Notes under the pieces: model-generated
What the model saw: the letters and a program-made list of their open reading frames with translations, nothing else
Database searches by the model: none
Told to the model about the DNA's origin: nothing
Source: an uncultured Erwinia sp.
GTDB taxonomy: Bacteria; Pseudomonadota; Gammaproteobacteria; Enterobacterales; Enterobacteriaceae
Reading direction: 5' to 3'
DNA length: 64,000 nt
NCBI GenBank assembly: GCA_945290265.1
Contig: CALYQW010000003.1
Span: forward strand, 1 to 64,000
Shown: positions 9,690-18,234 of the stretch, piece by piece
Position numbering within the stretch: position 1 is the first letter of the stretch
Layout: every line of letters begins with the position of its first letter
Position numbers and translations under genes: made by a program

Positions 9690-9736
9690 AGGGGGAGTTG
9701 GCCGAGACCAGGGTTTAGCTGGTCCTTGTCCTGGCT
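9690..9736 (-). repeat. REP-like palindromic repeat, copy 1
   Basis: Read on the minus strand this contains GGACCAG...CCTGGTCTCGGCC followed by a C-rich tract. It resembles the sequences at 11360-11416 and 25441-25505, both of which have GTGGACCAG followed by TGGTCyCGACCC. All three lie just outside genes. I infer a dispersed REP-type family. Confidence 0.5.
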
Positions 9737-9781
9737 TTAAAAAAAGCAAAAAGCGTAGCTACATCACCCTGCCGTCCGCGA

Positions 9782-10315
9782 TCAAAACAATAAATGATGC
9801 ACCAGCAAATTAATCGCGCCACCACCGCCACTTTGTTGGTTTCCGCTTCTACCACCGGCTCGGTTGCCAGCACCGCTGCTGCTCCGCAGATACTGCTGCC
9901 GGCACCAATCAGCCAGCTGGTTTCGCGATCAAGGCCAAACACCTTACGTCCAAGCCAGCAGGCCAGCAAAAAGGTGGTGCTCAGGGTGAGAATATCAATG
10001 ATCACGCCGCTGATGCCGATATCGGTCAAGCTGCTGAAAGGTCAGGCGAAAGCCGTACCGGATAATCCCCAGACGCAGCAGCTTCTGTTTGGCAACAATA
10101 ATACCCGGATCACATTGATGATAAATTCGTGGAAAGAAGGTATTGCCTGCTACTATACCTAATACATTAGCCAGCGTCAGAGCGCCCAGGCCCAGTGCGG
10201 CGACCTGAGGAATAGGCCCGCCCACATCGCTGCGGTGGCAAGAATGCCTGCCAGGGTAAAGCCAGGAATAAAATGCAAAATTGCAGTTTTTTCTGCCGTA
10301 GGTCATTTCTGGCAT
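9782..10315 (-). pseudogene. yeiH: yeiH remnant (UPF0324 membrane protein), four lesions
   Basis: The frames on the minus strand patch together into an E. coli YeiH-like protein. Segments are HFIPGFTLAGILATAAMWAG, then PIPQVAALGLGALTLANVLG through [19 protein letters not shown], then [20 protein letters not shown] through [19 protein letters not shown]. They are separated by a one-base loss in an A-run near 10290, a one-base loss near 10220 and a one-base gain near 10027. After residue ~165 a frame change leads straight into [14 protein letters not shown]-stop, which resembles the YeiH C-terminus, so about 170 residues are deleted. The neighbouring yeiE regulator is intact. Confidence 0.88.
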
Positions 10316-10477
10316 GTATTTTCTCCATTGATAACCGGGACATCATGAGATCAGCATCAAAAAAAGAGAAATTGATTATATGGTTACAACCCATCAGTAT
10401 AAGTGTTATTAGCTGAAAATTTCAGATTGTCGCAGCGTCTGTAGCCTGCACGGCAATCGCATAATAAAGGAAGAACA

Positions 10478-11344
10478 ATGCACATCACCCTGCGACAGCT
10501 GGAAGTCTTTACGGAAGTATTAAAAAGTGGTTCAACTACTCAGGCATCGCAGGTGCTGGCGTTGTCACAGTCGGCGGTCAGTGCAGCGCTGGCCGATCTG
10601 GAGGGACAGCTGGGCGTGCGCCTGTTTGACCGGATAGGTAAACGGCTGGCCGTGAATGAACATGGCCGCTTACTTTACCCGCGCGCGATTGGCCTGTTGG
10701 AACAAACCCAGGAAATTGAACAACTTTTTCGCGAAGATAATGGGGCTCTGCGGATCTTTGCCAGCAGTACCATCGGCAATTATTTGTTGCCGGGCATGAT
10801 AGCCAACTATCGCCGTGATTATCCCACCATGCCGCTGGAATTAAGCGTTGGCAACAGCCAGGATGTGATTAACGCCGTGGCTGATTTTAGGGTAGATATT
10901 GGTTTTATTGAGGGGCCGTGCCGCATGACGGAACTGGTGACTCAGCCGTGGCTGGAAGATGAACTGGTGGTCTTTGCTGCCCCGGGCGCGGCAATACTTG
11001 ACCAGCCTGTCACTCTGGACAGTCTGGGGGCGGCGCCGTGGATCCTGCGCGAGCAGGGTTCAGGCACCCGTGAAATTGTTGACTTTTTACTGCTGTGTCA
11101 CCTGCCGCAGTTTGAGCTGGCGCTGGAGTTGGGCAATTCCGAAGCGATCAAACACGCGGTACGTCATGATATGGGCATCAGCTGCCTGTCACGCTGGGTG
11201 ATTGCCGATCAGCTGGCGATGGGAACCCTGGTGGAAGTAACGCTGCCGCTGCCAAAACTGACCCGCACCCTTTACCGCATCAGCCATCGTCAAAAGCATA
11301 TTTCCAACGCGTTAAACCGCTTTATGCACTACTGCGTGCTGTAA
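10478..11344 (+). CDS. yeiE: LysR-family transcriptional regulator YeiE
   Basis: The 288-residue product has an N-terminal winged helix-turn-helix (about residues 4-63: [38 protein letters not shown]) and a C-terminal substrate-binding domain of the LysR type. Sequence and context, divergent from yeiH and upstream of lysP, match E. coli YeiE, which has been linked to sulfite handling and, earlier, to lysP activation. Its usual divergent partner yeiH is a pseudogene here, so YeiE may now serve only other targets. An AAGGAAG site precedes the ATG. Confidence 0.9.
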   Translation: MHITLRQLEVFTEVLKSGSTTQASQVLALSQSAVSAALADLEGQLGVRLFDRIGKRLAVNEHGRLLYPRAIGLLEQTQEIEQLFREDNGALRIFASSTIGNYLLPGMIANYRRDYPTMPLELSVGNSQDVINAVADFRVDIGFIEGPCRMTELVTQPWLEDELVVFAAPGAAILDQPVTLDSLGAAPWILREQGSGTREIVDFLLLCHLPQFELALELGNSEAIKHAVRHDMGISCLSRWVIADQLAMGTLVEVTLPLPKLTRTLYRISHRQKHISNALNRFMHYCVL

Positions 11345-11359
11345 TCTGAAGGGCCGGGG

Positions 11360-11416
11360 TTACCCACGCAGTGGCAGTGGACCAGCCGCCGGCCCTGGTC
11401 CCGACCCCTGCCTTTC
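11360..11416 (+). repeat. REP-like palindromic repeat, copy 2
   Basis: This contains TACCCACGCAGTGG, GTGGACCAG and CCCTGGTCCCGACCC between yeiE and lysP. It shares CACGCAGTGG, GTGGACCAG and TGGTCyCGACCC with copy 3 at 25441-25505. Confidence 0.6.
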
Positions 11417-11528
11417 TAATGATCCTGCGCCAGTTATGAACCTAACTTATAACTCTGCGTTATCGCTATACCGCTGCGGCGAGTTTGTTACAATCGAGCT
11501 TCAATTACAGTAAAGCGTAGCGTTTAAT

Positions 11529-12995
11529 ATGGTTCAGGACAAAAAAACAACACAACAACCTGGTTTAAAGCGTGACCTCAAGGCACGCCACCTTACAATG
11601 ATCGCTATTGGTGGCTCCATCGGTACCGGTCTGTTTGTCGCTTCAGGAGCAACTATCTCTCAGGCGGGACCCGGCGGGGCACTGTTGTCATATGCCCTGA
11701 TCGGTCTGATGGTCTACTTTCTGATGACCAGTCTGGGCGAACTGGCGGCGTTTATGCCGGTATCCGGGTCTTTCTCCACTTATGGCGCCAGATATGTTGA
11801 AGAAGGCTTTGGCTTCGCGCTGGGCTGGAACTACTGGTACAACTGGGCGGTGACTATCGCCGTTGACCTGGTGGCGTCACAGTTGGTGATGACCTGGTGG
11901 TTCCCGGACACCCCTGGCTGGATCTGGAGTGCGCTGTTCCTCGGTCTGATCTTCCTGCTGAATTACATTTCGGTCAAAGGCTTCGGTGAAGCAGAATACT
12001 GGTTCTCGCTGATTAAAGTGGTCACCGTAGTCATCTTTATTGTGGTCGGCCTTGCGATGATCCTGGGGATTTTGCGCGGTGGTGAAAGTGCCGGCTGGCA
12101 TAACTGGCAGATTGGTGATGCGCCGTTCTCCGGTGGTTTATCGGCGATGATTGGTGTGGCGATGATTGTCGGTTTCTCCTTCCAGGGCACCGAGCTGATT
12201 GGTATTGCGGCCGGAGAATCGAAAGATCCGGCCAAAAATATCCCGCGCGCGGTGCGCCAGGTGTTCTGGCGCATCCTGCTGTTCTATGTGTTTGCCATTC
12301 TGGTTATCAGCCTGATTATTCCGTACACCGACCCGAATCTGTTGCGTAATGGCGTGAAGGATATCAGCGTCAGTCCATTCACCCTGGTGTTCCAGCATGC
12401 CGGACTGCTGTCAGCGGCGGCGGTAATGAATGCGGTGATCCTGACGGCGGTACTGTCAGCGGGGAACTCCGGGATGTACGCTTCAACCCGTATGCTGTTT
12501 ACCCTGGCACGGGAAGGAAAAGCACCGCGTATTTTTGGCAAGCTGTCTGCCGGGGGCGTACCGCGTAATGCCCTTTATGCCACTACCGTGGTGGCGGGTC
12601 TGTGTTTCCTCAGCTCGATGTTTGGCAATCAGACGGTGTATCTCTGGCTGCTGAATACCTCCGGGATGACGGGTTTTATTGCCTGGCTGGGGATTGCTAT
12701 CAGTCACTATCGTTTCCGTAAGGGTTATGTGCTGCAGGGTAATGATCCGAAGGATCTGCCGTACCGTTCCGGTTTTTTCCCGCTGGGGCCGATTTTTGCC
12801 TTTGTGCTGTGTCTTATTATCACCCTGGGACAGAATTATCAGGCGTTCCTGGCGGATAAAATTGACTGGTATGGCGTAGCGGCGACCTATATTGGTCTTC
12901 CGCTGTTTCTGCTGATTTGGCTGGGTTATCGTCTGACGCGTAAGAGCCGCTTTATTAAGTACAGTGAAATGGAATTTCCAAAGTTTGAGCAGTAG
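11529..12995 (+). CDS. lysP: Lysine-specific permease LysP
   Basis: LysP is an inner-membrane amino acid:proton symporter of the APC superfamily that imports lysine. In E. coli it also serves as a co-sensor for CadC. The 488-residue product has about twelve membrane segments. It carries the amino-acid permease signature near the N-terminus (LTMIAIGGSIGTGLFVASG) and the family stretch GFSFQGTELIGIAAGESKDP in the middle. It follows yeiE by 184 bases, as in E. coli. A hairpin plus T-run lies 29 bases past the stop. Confidence 0.96.
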   Translation: MVQDKKTTQQPGLKRDLKARHLTMIAIGGSIGTGLFVASGATISQAGPGGALLSYALIGLMVYFLMTSLGELAAFMPVSGSFSTYGARYVEEGFGFALGWNYWYNWAVTIAVDLVASQLVMTWWFPDTPGWIWSALFLGLIFLLNYISVKGFGEAEYWFSLIKVVTVVIFIVVGLAMILGILRGGESAGWHNWQIGDAPFSGGLSAMIGVAMIVGFSFQGTELIGIAAGESKDPAKNIPRAVRQVFWRILLFYVFAILVISLIIPYTDPNLLRNGVKDISVSPFTLVFQHAGLLSAAAVMNAVILTAVLSAGNSGMYASTRMLFTLAREGKAPRIFGKLSAGGVPRNALYATTVVAGLCFLSSMFGNQTVYLWLLNTSGMTGFIAWLGIAISHYRFRKGYVLQGNDPKDLPYRSGFFPLGPIFAFVLCLIITLGQNYQAFLADKIDWYGVAATYIGLPLFLLIWLGYRLTRKSRFIKYSEMEFPKFEQ

Positions 12996-13024
12996 TTTTC
13001 TTGGAATGAGGATTCTGATGGTAG

Positions 13025-13052
13025 TGCCCGCATTTATGCGGGCATTTTTTTT
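13025..13052 (+). terminator. Rho-independent terminator of lysP
   Basis: TGCCCGCAT and ATGCGGGCA form a 9-bp stem with a tiny loop at 13025-13044, followed by a run of T (13045-13052). Confidence 0.9.
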
Positions 13053-13135
13053 GGGATTTGGGTAATAGAGGGCTGATTGAAAACCAGGTCAACGGCCAGG
13101 AGTGGGGGAAAAATCGTTAAATAACAAATAGAATT

Positions 13136-13154
13136 GATAACTATTATCGTTTAC
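13136..13154 (+). promoter_or_regulatory. Probable Fur box upstream of the iron transporter
   Basis: GATAACTATTATCGTTTAC matches 13 of 19 positions of the Fur consensus GATAATGATAATCATTATC. It sits in an AT-rich tract 162 bases before the permease start. Iron-dependent repression is expected from the gene content. Confidence 0.6.
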
Positions 13155-13315
13155 AATTATGGTAAATATCTGGTGATTTCAATGGGTAACAGTTTTGTTG
13201 TGGCAACGGGATGCCGGATTTCTCAAAGGTCTGTTACCTGAAACAGCAGATTGTTTACAATTTTTCAGTCAGTATCCCCGCCAGCGATCTGCTGACAGAT
13301 AAGTAAAAACAGGTA

Positions 13316-14398
13316 ATGACTATGATGTTGTCCCACCAAAGCGCAGCCGTAAGCCCCGATGCGCAGGAAATTATGGCTGGCTACCGTCAGTTGCTGCGTT
13401 ACCGGCTGTTAATGATGGCATTACTGCTGCTGGCCATTCTGATTTCACTTATGCTGGATTTTACCCTCGGACCCGCCGGACTGAAACTGTCGGTGCTGTG
13501 GCAGGCGTTGCATGCGCCTGACAGCGTGTCGCCCGGTATTCGGGTGATCGTCTGGGATATCCGTTTGCCCGGGGCGCTGATGGCGGTGGTGGTGGGGCTG
13601 GCTCTGGGCCTCGCCGGTGCTGAAATGCAGACGATCCTCAATAATCCGCTAGCCAGCCCGTTTACGCTCGGCGTTTCCTCGGCAGCCGCGTTTGGTGCCG
13701 CGCTGGCACTGGTGCTGGGGATCGGGTTGCCTGGGGTGCCCGCTCAGTGGTTTATTCCGGCTAATGCCTTTTTCTTCGCACTGTTCGCTGCACTGATGCT
13801 TGACGGCGTCACCCGCTGGACCAAAGTCAGCAGTGCCGGAGTGGTGCTGTTCGGTATCGCTCTGGTGTTTACCTTTAACGCACTGGTATCGATGATGCAG
13901 TTTATTGCCAGCGAAGACACGCTGCAGGGGTTGGTGTTCTGGACCATGGGGAGCCTGGAGCGCGCCTCCTGGCCAAAACTGGCCATCCTTAGTGCAGCGC
14001 TGCTGTTGCTGCTGCCGTTTTCGCTGATGAGCGCCTGGCGCTTAACCGCGCTGCGGCTGGGGGAAGATCGTGCCGTCAGCTTTGGTATTGATGTGCGTCG
14101 CCTGCGGTTAGCAACGCTGCTGCGTATTAGCGTACTTTCCGCGCTGGCAGTGGCCTTTGTCGGCCCCATTGGCTTTATCGGTCTGGTCGCTCCTCATATT
14201 GCCCGCATGATTTTTGGTGAAGATCACCGTTACTATCTGCCAGCCAGCGCGCTGACCGGTGCGCTGGTGCTGTCGCTGGCCTCGGTGGCGGCGAAAAACC
14301 TGATCCCCGGGGTGATTATTCCGGTCGGGATTGTGACCTCGCTGGTGGGCGTACCGTTTTTTCTTACCATTATTCTGCGCCACCGGGGGACTGTCTGA
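13316..14398 (+). CDS. FecCD-family iron-siderophore ABC transporter permease
   Basis: The 360-residue inner-membrane protein has eight to ten hydrophobic segments. It shows the FecCD/BtuC family motifs DIRLPGALMAVVVGLALGLAG, GAEMQTILNNPLASPFTLGV, FIGLVAPHIAR and LIPGVIIPVGIVTSLVGVPF. Such permeases import ferric siderophores, haem or cobalamin with a periplasmic binding protein. Only one permease gene is present, so it would work as a homodimer like BtuC. Its stop overlaps the ATPase start (TGATG). A Fur-like box lies upstream. No binding-protein gene is adjacent. The substrate cannot be named. Confidence 0.88.
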   Translation: MTMMLSHQSAAVSPDAQEIMAGYRQLLRYRLLMMALLLLAILISLMLDFTLGPAGLKLSVLWQALHAPDSVSPGIRVIVWDIRLPGALMAVVVGLALGLAGAEMQTILNNPLASPFTLGVSSAAAFGAALALVLGIGLPGVPAQWFIPANAFFFALFAALMLDGVTRWTKVSSAGVVLFGIALVFTFNALVSMMQFIASEDTLQGLVFWTMGSLERASWPKLAILSAALLLLLPFSLMSAWRLTALRLGEDRAVSFGIDVRRLRLATLLRISVLSALAVAFVGPIGFIGLVAPHIARMIFGEDHRYYLPASALTGALVLSLASVAAKNLIPGVIIPVGIVTSLVGVPFFLTIILRHRGTV

Positions 14399-15180
14399 TG
14401 CAGGGATTATCCGTCAAAGATTTCACCGCCGGTTACGCGAAACGCCAGGTCATTCGCCAGCTGAATGTTCCCCTGCTGCCGCGTGGCAAAATAAGCGTGC
14501 TGCTGGGTCCTAATGGCTGTGGGAAATCAACGCTGATGCGGGCCATGGCCGGGCTGGGCGCGGCTAAAGGGGAATTGTGGCTGAATGGTCATCAGCTGAT
14601 GGCGCTGCCGTTTGCCCGTCGGGCGCAGCAGGTGGTTTACCTGCCGCAGACGCTGCCCGCCGGGGTTCATTTACAGGTGCTGGAGTCGGTGATCGTGGCG
14701 CAGCGTGCCAGCAGAGGTCGCAGCAGCACAGGGGATCGGGCTGAAGTGATGGCGCTGCTGGAACAACTGGGGATTGCCCACCTGGCACTCAGCTATCTCG
14801 ACCAGCTGTCCGGTGGGCAAAAGCAACTGGTGGGCCTGGCGCAGTCACTGATCCGCCAGCCACAGCTGTTATTACTGGATGAACCACTGAGTGCACTGGA
14901 TTTAAATTATCAGTTTCACGTAATGGATATAGTGCGTAAGGAAACCCGGCGGCGGAATATGGTCACGCTGGTGGTGGTACATGATATTAATATTGCGCTG
15001 CGTCACGGCGAATATATTTTGATGCTGCATGACGGCAAATTAATTGCCGATGGCCCGGCAACGGATGTTGTCACGGCGGATAATCTGGCGCAGGTCTGGG
15101 GCGTGCGTGGTCGTATTGAAAGCTGTAGCCAGGGAACGCCACAGGTGGTGATTGACGGCCTGGTCAACCAGCCGGGTTGA
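14398..15180 (+). CDS. Iron-siderophore ABC transporter ATP-binding protein (FepC-type)
   Basis: The 260-residue cytoplasmic ATPase drives the adjacent permease. It has Walker A GPNGCGKST, Q-loop VVYLPQ, signature LSGGQKQLV, Walker B LLLLDEPLSALD and the switch His in VVVHDINIAL. The start codon overlaps the permease stop, so the two are co-translated. A hairpin terminator follows 17 bases after the stop. The fold and order are those of FepC/FecE proteins; the transported chelate is unknown. Confidence 0.92.
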   Translation: MQGLSVKDFTAGYAKRQVIRQLNVPLLPRGKISVLLGPNGCGKSTLMRAMAGLGAAKGELWLNGHQLMALPFARRAQQVVYLPQTLPAGVHLQVLESVIVAQRASRGRSSTGDRAEVMALLEQLGIAHLALSYLDQLSGGQKQLVGLAQSLIRQPQLLLLDEPLSALDLNYQFHVMDIVRKETRRRNMVTLVVVHDINIALRHGEYILMLHDGKLIADGPATDVVTADNLAQVWGVRGRIESCSQGTPQVVIDGLVNQPG

Positions 15181-15196
15181 ATACTGAGATAATGAC

Positions 15197-15236
15197 TTTC
15201 CGCGCACCTGCTAAGGGCGCGGAAAAATCGTTTTTT
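15197..15236 (+). terminator. Terminator after the iron ABC genes
   Basis: TTTCCGCGC (15197-15205) and GCGCGGAAA (15217-15225) form a perfect 9-bp stem with an 11-nt loop. It is followed by AATCG and six T. This separates the ABC pair from the receptor gene. Confidence 0.82.
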
Positions 15237-15414
15237 GAAAATAAATAAATCAAATTTTAAAAATAATAAAGCAGTAACCTCTGCGGAAAAACTCCGTCAT
15301 TTTTGTGAGCAGTTTCTTATTTACCCTGAGTTATCCGGGCGCAGTTCTGTGCACGTAACCTGCTGCGTGTGGGACAGCGATGTGGAAACAGGCAACGTTT
15401 GAATGGAGATAAAC

Positions 15415-17394
15415 ATGCTGAGAATTAACCCCATAATGCGTAGCGGGCTTTGTGCCTCTGCGCTGGTACTGACCTTTCCGCTGCTGGCTGACGATCGTAA
15501 CGAAGCAGAAGAACGCGAAAAACAGCTGGTGGTCACCGCATCGGGCAGTGAAATCAACCTGCAGGATGCGCCTGCCAGCATCAGCGTCATCGGCGCAGAG
15601 GCGATTTCGCGTCGCCCGGTGCAGAATCTGAATGAGATCCTGCGTGAAGTGCCTGGCGTACAGCTGACCAATGATGGTGATAACCGCAAAGGTATCAGTC
15701 TGCGCGGTTTCAACAGCAGTTACACCCTGATCCTGATTGATGGCAAGCGGGTTAACTCGCGCAATGCGGTGTTCCGCCACAACGATTTTGATTTGAACTG
15801 GATACCGACAGATGCCATTGAACGTATTGAAGTGGTGCGCGGGCCGATGTCCTCATTATACGGTTCCGATGCCTTAGGTGGCGTGGTCAATATTATTACT
15901 CGCCGCGCCAGTAATACTCCCTTTGGCACCCTGAGCGCCGACACCACCCAACAGGCACACCGCGATCGCGGCAACACTTACGGCAGCAACTTTTTCGGCA
16001 GCGGGCCGCTGATTGACGATCTGCTGGAAGTGAAAGCCTGGGGTAGCCTGGAACGACGTGGCAAAGATAAACCGCAACCGTCTGCCACCAGTGCCAGCGG
16101 GATGTCACCGCGTATTGAGGGCAATAACACCCGCAGCGGCAATCTCGAACTGATGTTAACCCCGCAGCAGGGGCAGGAATTTGCCCTCGGCTATGGGGTC
16201 AATCGCCAGCAGCGCGATTCCGATTCACTGGATAAAAATCGCCTGGTGCGCCAGAACTACAGCCTGAGCCATAACGGTCGCTGGGATACCGCCAGCAGTG
16301 AACTGCGTTTTTATGGTGAACATCTGGTCAATAATAATGGCGGCAGTTCGCGCGGCGTGGCGCAAAACAATACCCTTGACAGCAAAGTCGTGCTGCCACT
16401 CAGTGACAGCGACCAGATCGTCACTTTGGGGGGAGAAATGCGCCACGATACCCTGCAAGACAATGCAGTGTTGAAACAGAGCGGGAAAGCTTCCTCGCGT
16501 CAGTTTGCGCTGTTTGCCGAAGATGAGTGGCATCTGCTGGAGTCGCTGGCGCTGACTGGCGGGATGCGCATGGATAAGCATCAAACCTATGGCGAGCGCT
16601 GGAGCCCGCGTGCTTATCTGGTGTATAACGCCAGCGACAGTGTAACGATTAAGGGGGGCTGGGCCAGCGCGTTTAAGGCCCCGTCACTGTTGGAGTTAAG
16701 CCCGGAGTGGCAGAGTTACTCCTGCCGTGGAGGTTGCTCCATTGTTGGTAGCCGCGATTTAAAACCGGAAACCAGTGAAAGCATTGAGCTGGGGCTTTAC
16801 TGGCGTGGTGAAGAAGGCTGGCTGAAGGAGGTGACCGGCAGTGTGACCCTGTATCAGAATCGCCTGGATAACCGCATCAGCATTGCGCGCACGTCCAACC
16901 CGGACGAGGCGCAAGGCTATGCCAATTTTGTTGCTTTAAACGATGAAGGTAAGCCGATATTTCGCTATTACAATGTCAATAAGGCGCGGGTGCGCGGGAT
17001 TGAAAGCGAGTTGAGTCTGCCGCTGGCACAGCAGTGCAAACTGACGCTTAATTACACCTATACCGATGGGCGAGATTTAAGTAACGGTGGCAATAAACCA
17101 CTGGCAGAGATGCCGTTGCACACTGCCAACGGCATTATTGACTGGACGCCGCTGGACGCCTGGTCGTTCTACTTACAGGCCAGCTACAGCGGACAGCGGC
17201 GCGCGCTCAGTTCACAGGGGACCGCCCCCGGAGGCTATATGTTATGGCACACTGGGGCCAGCTGGCAGGCCGCCAAAGCGTTGAAACTGCGTGTCGGGTT
17301 AGCCAACATGACCGATAAAGATCTGAACCGCGATAACTATCGTTTTAATGAAGACGGGCGGCGCTACTTTGCTTCAGTGGCCTATACCTTTTAA
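15415..17394 (+). CDS. TonB-dependent ferric-siderophore receptor (CirA/FepA-like)
   Basis: This outer-membrane receptor has 659 residues. It has a signal peptide ending near PLLADD and a TonB box-like stretch [10 protein letters not shown]. The plug domain (about residues 30-160) contains [32 protein letters not shown] and [17 protein letters not shown]. The long beta-barrel ends in the typical C-terminal Phe (ASVAYTF). A Cys pair sits in an outer loop ([10 protein letters not shown]). I chose the ATG at 15415 because GGAG lies 6 bases before it; the ATG at 15403 would place that site inside the gene. The best remembered similarity is to catecholate receptors, which is not proof of substrate. 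Confidence 0.9.
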   Translation: MLRINPIMRSGLCASALVLTFPLLADDRNEAEEREKQLVVTASGSEINLQDAPASISVIGAEAISRRPVQNLNEILREVPGVQLTNDGDNRKGISLRGFNSSYTLILIDGKRVNSRNAVFRHNDFDLNWIPTDAIERIEVVRGPMSSLYGSDALGGVVNIITRRASNTPFGTLSADTTQQAHRDRGNTYGSNFFGSGPLIDDLLEVKAWGSLERRGKDKPQPSATSASGMSPRIEGNNTRSGNLELMLTPQQGQEFALGYGVNRQQRDSDSLDKNRLVRQNYSLSHNGRWDTASSELRFYGEHLVNNNGGSSRGVAQNNTLDSKVVLPLSDSDQIVTLGGEMRHDTLQDNAVLKQSGKASSRQFALFAEDEWHLLESLALTGGMRMDKHQTYGERWSPRAYLVYNASDSVTIKGGWASAFKAPSLLELSPEWQSYSCRGGCSIVGSRDLKPETSESIELGLYWRGEEGWLKEVTGSVTLYQNRLDNRISIARTSNPDEAQGYANFVALNDEGKPIFRYYNVNKARVRGIESELSLPLAQQCKLTLNYTYTDGRDLSNGGNKPLAEMPLHTANGIIDWTPLDAWSFYLQASYSGQRRALSSQGTAPGGYMLWHTGASWQAAKALKLRVGLANMTDKDLNRDNYRFNEDGRRYFASVAYTF

Positions 17395-17400
17395 GGTGAA

Positions 17401-17425
17401 GCAGGCGGGAGGACGCCCCGCCTGC
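17401..17425 (+). terminator. Strong hairpin after the receptor gene
   Basis: GCAGGCGGG and CCCGCCTGC form a perfect 9-bp GC-rich stem with a 7-nt loop, six bases after the receptor stop. There is no T-run, so termination is likely but not certain. It lies between the convergent receptor and fimbrial genes. Confidence 0.6.
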
Positions 17426-17508
17426 CAGTCATCTCCACAGTCGCCAGCCCGTGCGGTGGCAGGATTCAATAAATTTTTACCCAAACCCCGTCGGTAGGAG
17501 GAGGCCCG

Positions 17509-18090
17509 TCAGATATAATTAAAGGTCATATTCACCGTGGTACAAAATTCACCGGCGGTGACTTTACTCAGAGTGCCAACATAAGCGGCTTTAAATGTCA
17601 GATTGTTGGAGACTGAAGGCGTCAACGTATAGGTCTCGGTTGATTTTCCCGATGGCTCAAATAAGGTTTTTCCGTCGGTCTGATAAACATACACCGCTAC
17701 CCCTTTGGCACCCCCAGCATCATCCAAGACATTGGCAAAGGCCTGATTGTTATTGCTGTCCTGCCTGCCGGAGGCGGTAATCAGCAGTTTACCCACGCTG
17801 GAGCCGCAGTCATTAAAGCGAATGGTAAATATTTTTTCACCGGTAATGGTATTGCCTGCCAGATCGCGATCGGACACCGCGGGTAGGTCAACGGTTTGCG
17901 TAGCGGAATTGTCATCAATGACGCAGGTATTGGCCAGCACTTTTCCGCGCACTTGAATTTGCGCTGAATCGCCAGCGGCCTGTGCAGCGACAGAAAAAGT
18001 ACCCCACAGCGTGATGGCGGCAATGGCTAATCGGGTATGGCCAGCGATAAGACATTTTCCCTGTTGCTGGGTTAATTTTCTCAATAACAT
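17509..18090 (-). CDS. Fimbrial subunit, distal gene of the chaperone-usher operon
   Basis: The 193-residue secreted protein has an N-terminal signal sequence ending around AAQAAGDS. The rest is a type-1 fimbrial fold with one Cys pair (NTCVID and NDCGSS). An additional Cys lies near the end (EFCTTVN), and the C-terminal donor-strand-accepting pattern ends NMTFNYI. Length indicates a single pilin domain, so it is a minor or tip pilin rather than a two-domain adhesin. It is the last gene of the operon. AGGA lies about 9 bases before the ATG. There is no known named counterpart. Confidence 0.83.
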   Translation of the reverse strand: MLLRKLTQQQGKCLIAGHTRLAIAAITLWGTFSVAAQAAGDSAQIQVRGKVLANTCVIDDNSATQTVDLPAVSDRDLAGNTITGEKIFTIRFNDCGSSVGKLLITASGRQDSNNNQAFANVLDDAGGAKGVAVYVYQTDGKTLFEPSGKSTETYTLTPSVSNNLTFKAAYVGTLSKVTAGEFCTTVNMTFNYI

Positions 18091-18234
18091 GACAGTTTTC
18101 CTGTTGTTGTTTCAGGTTTGCGAAGACAGCTCAGCCGGGGAGGCAGGTTCCTGCCTCTCTGGAGTACTGCGCCGGCGTTAAAGAGCATATGCAGCGTTAA
18201 GTTTGGGTATCATCTCGAATGTTGAAAACAACGG

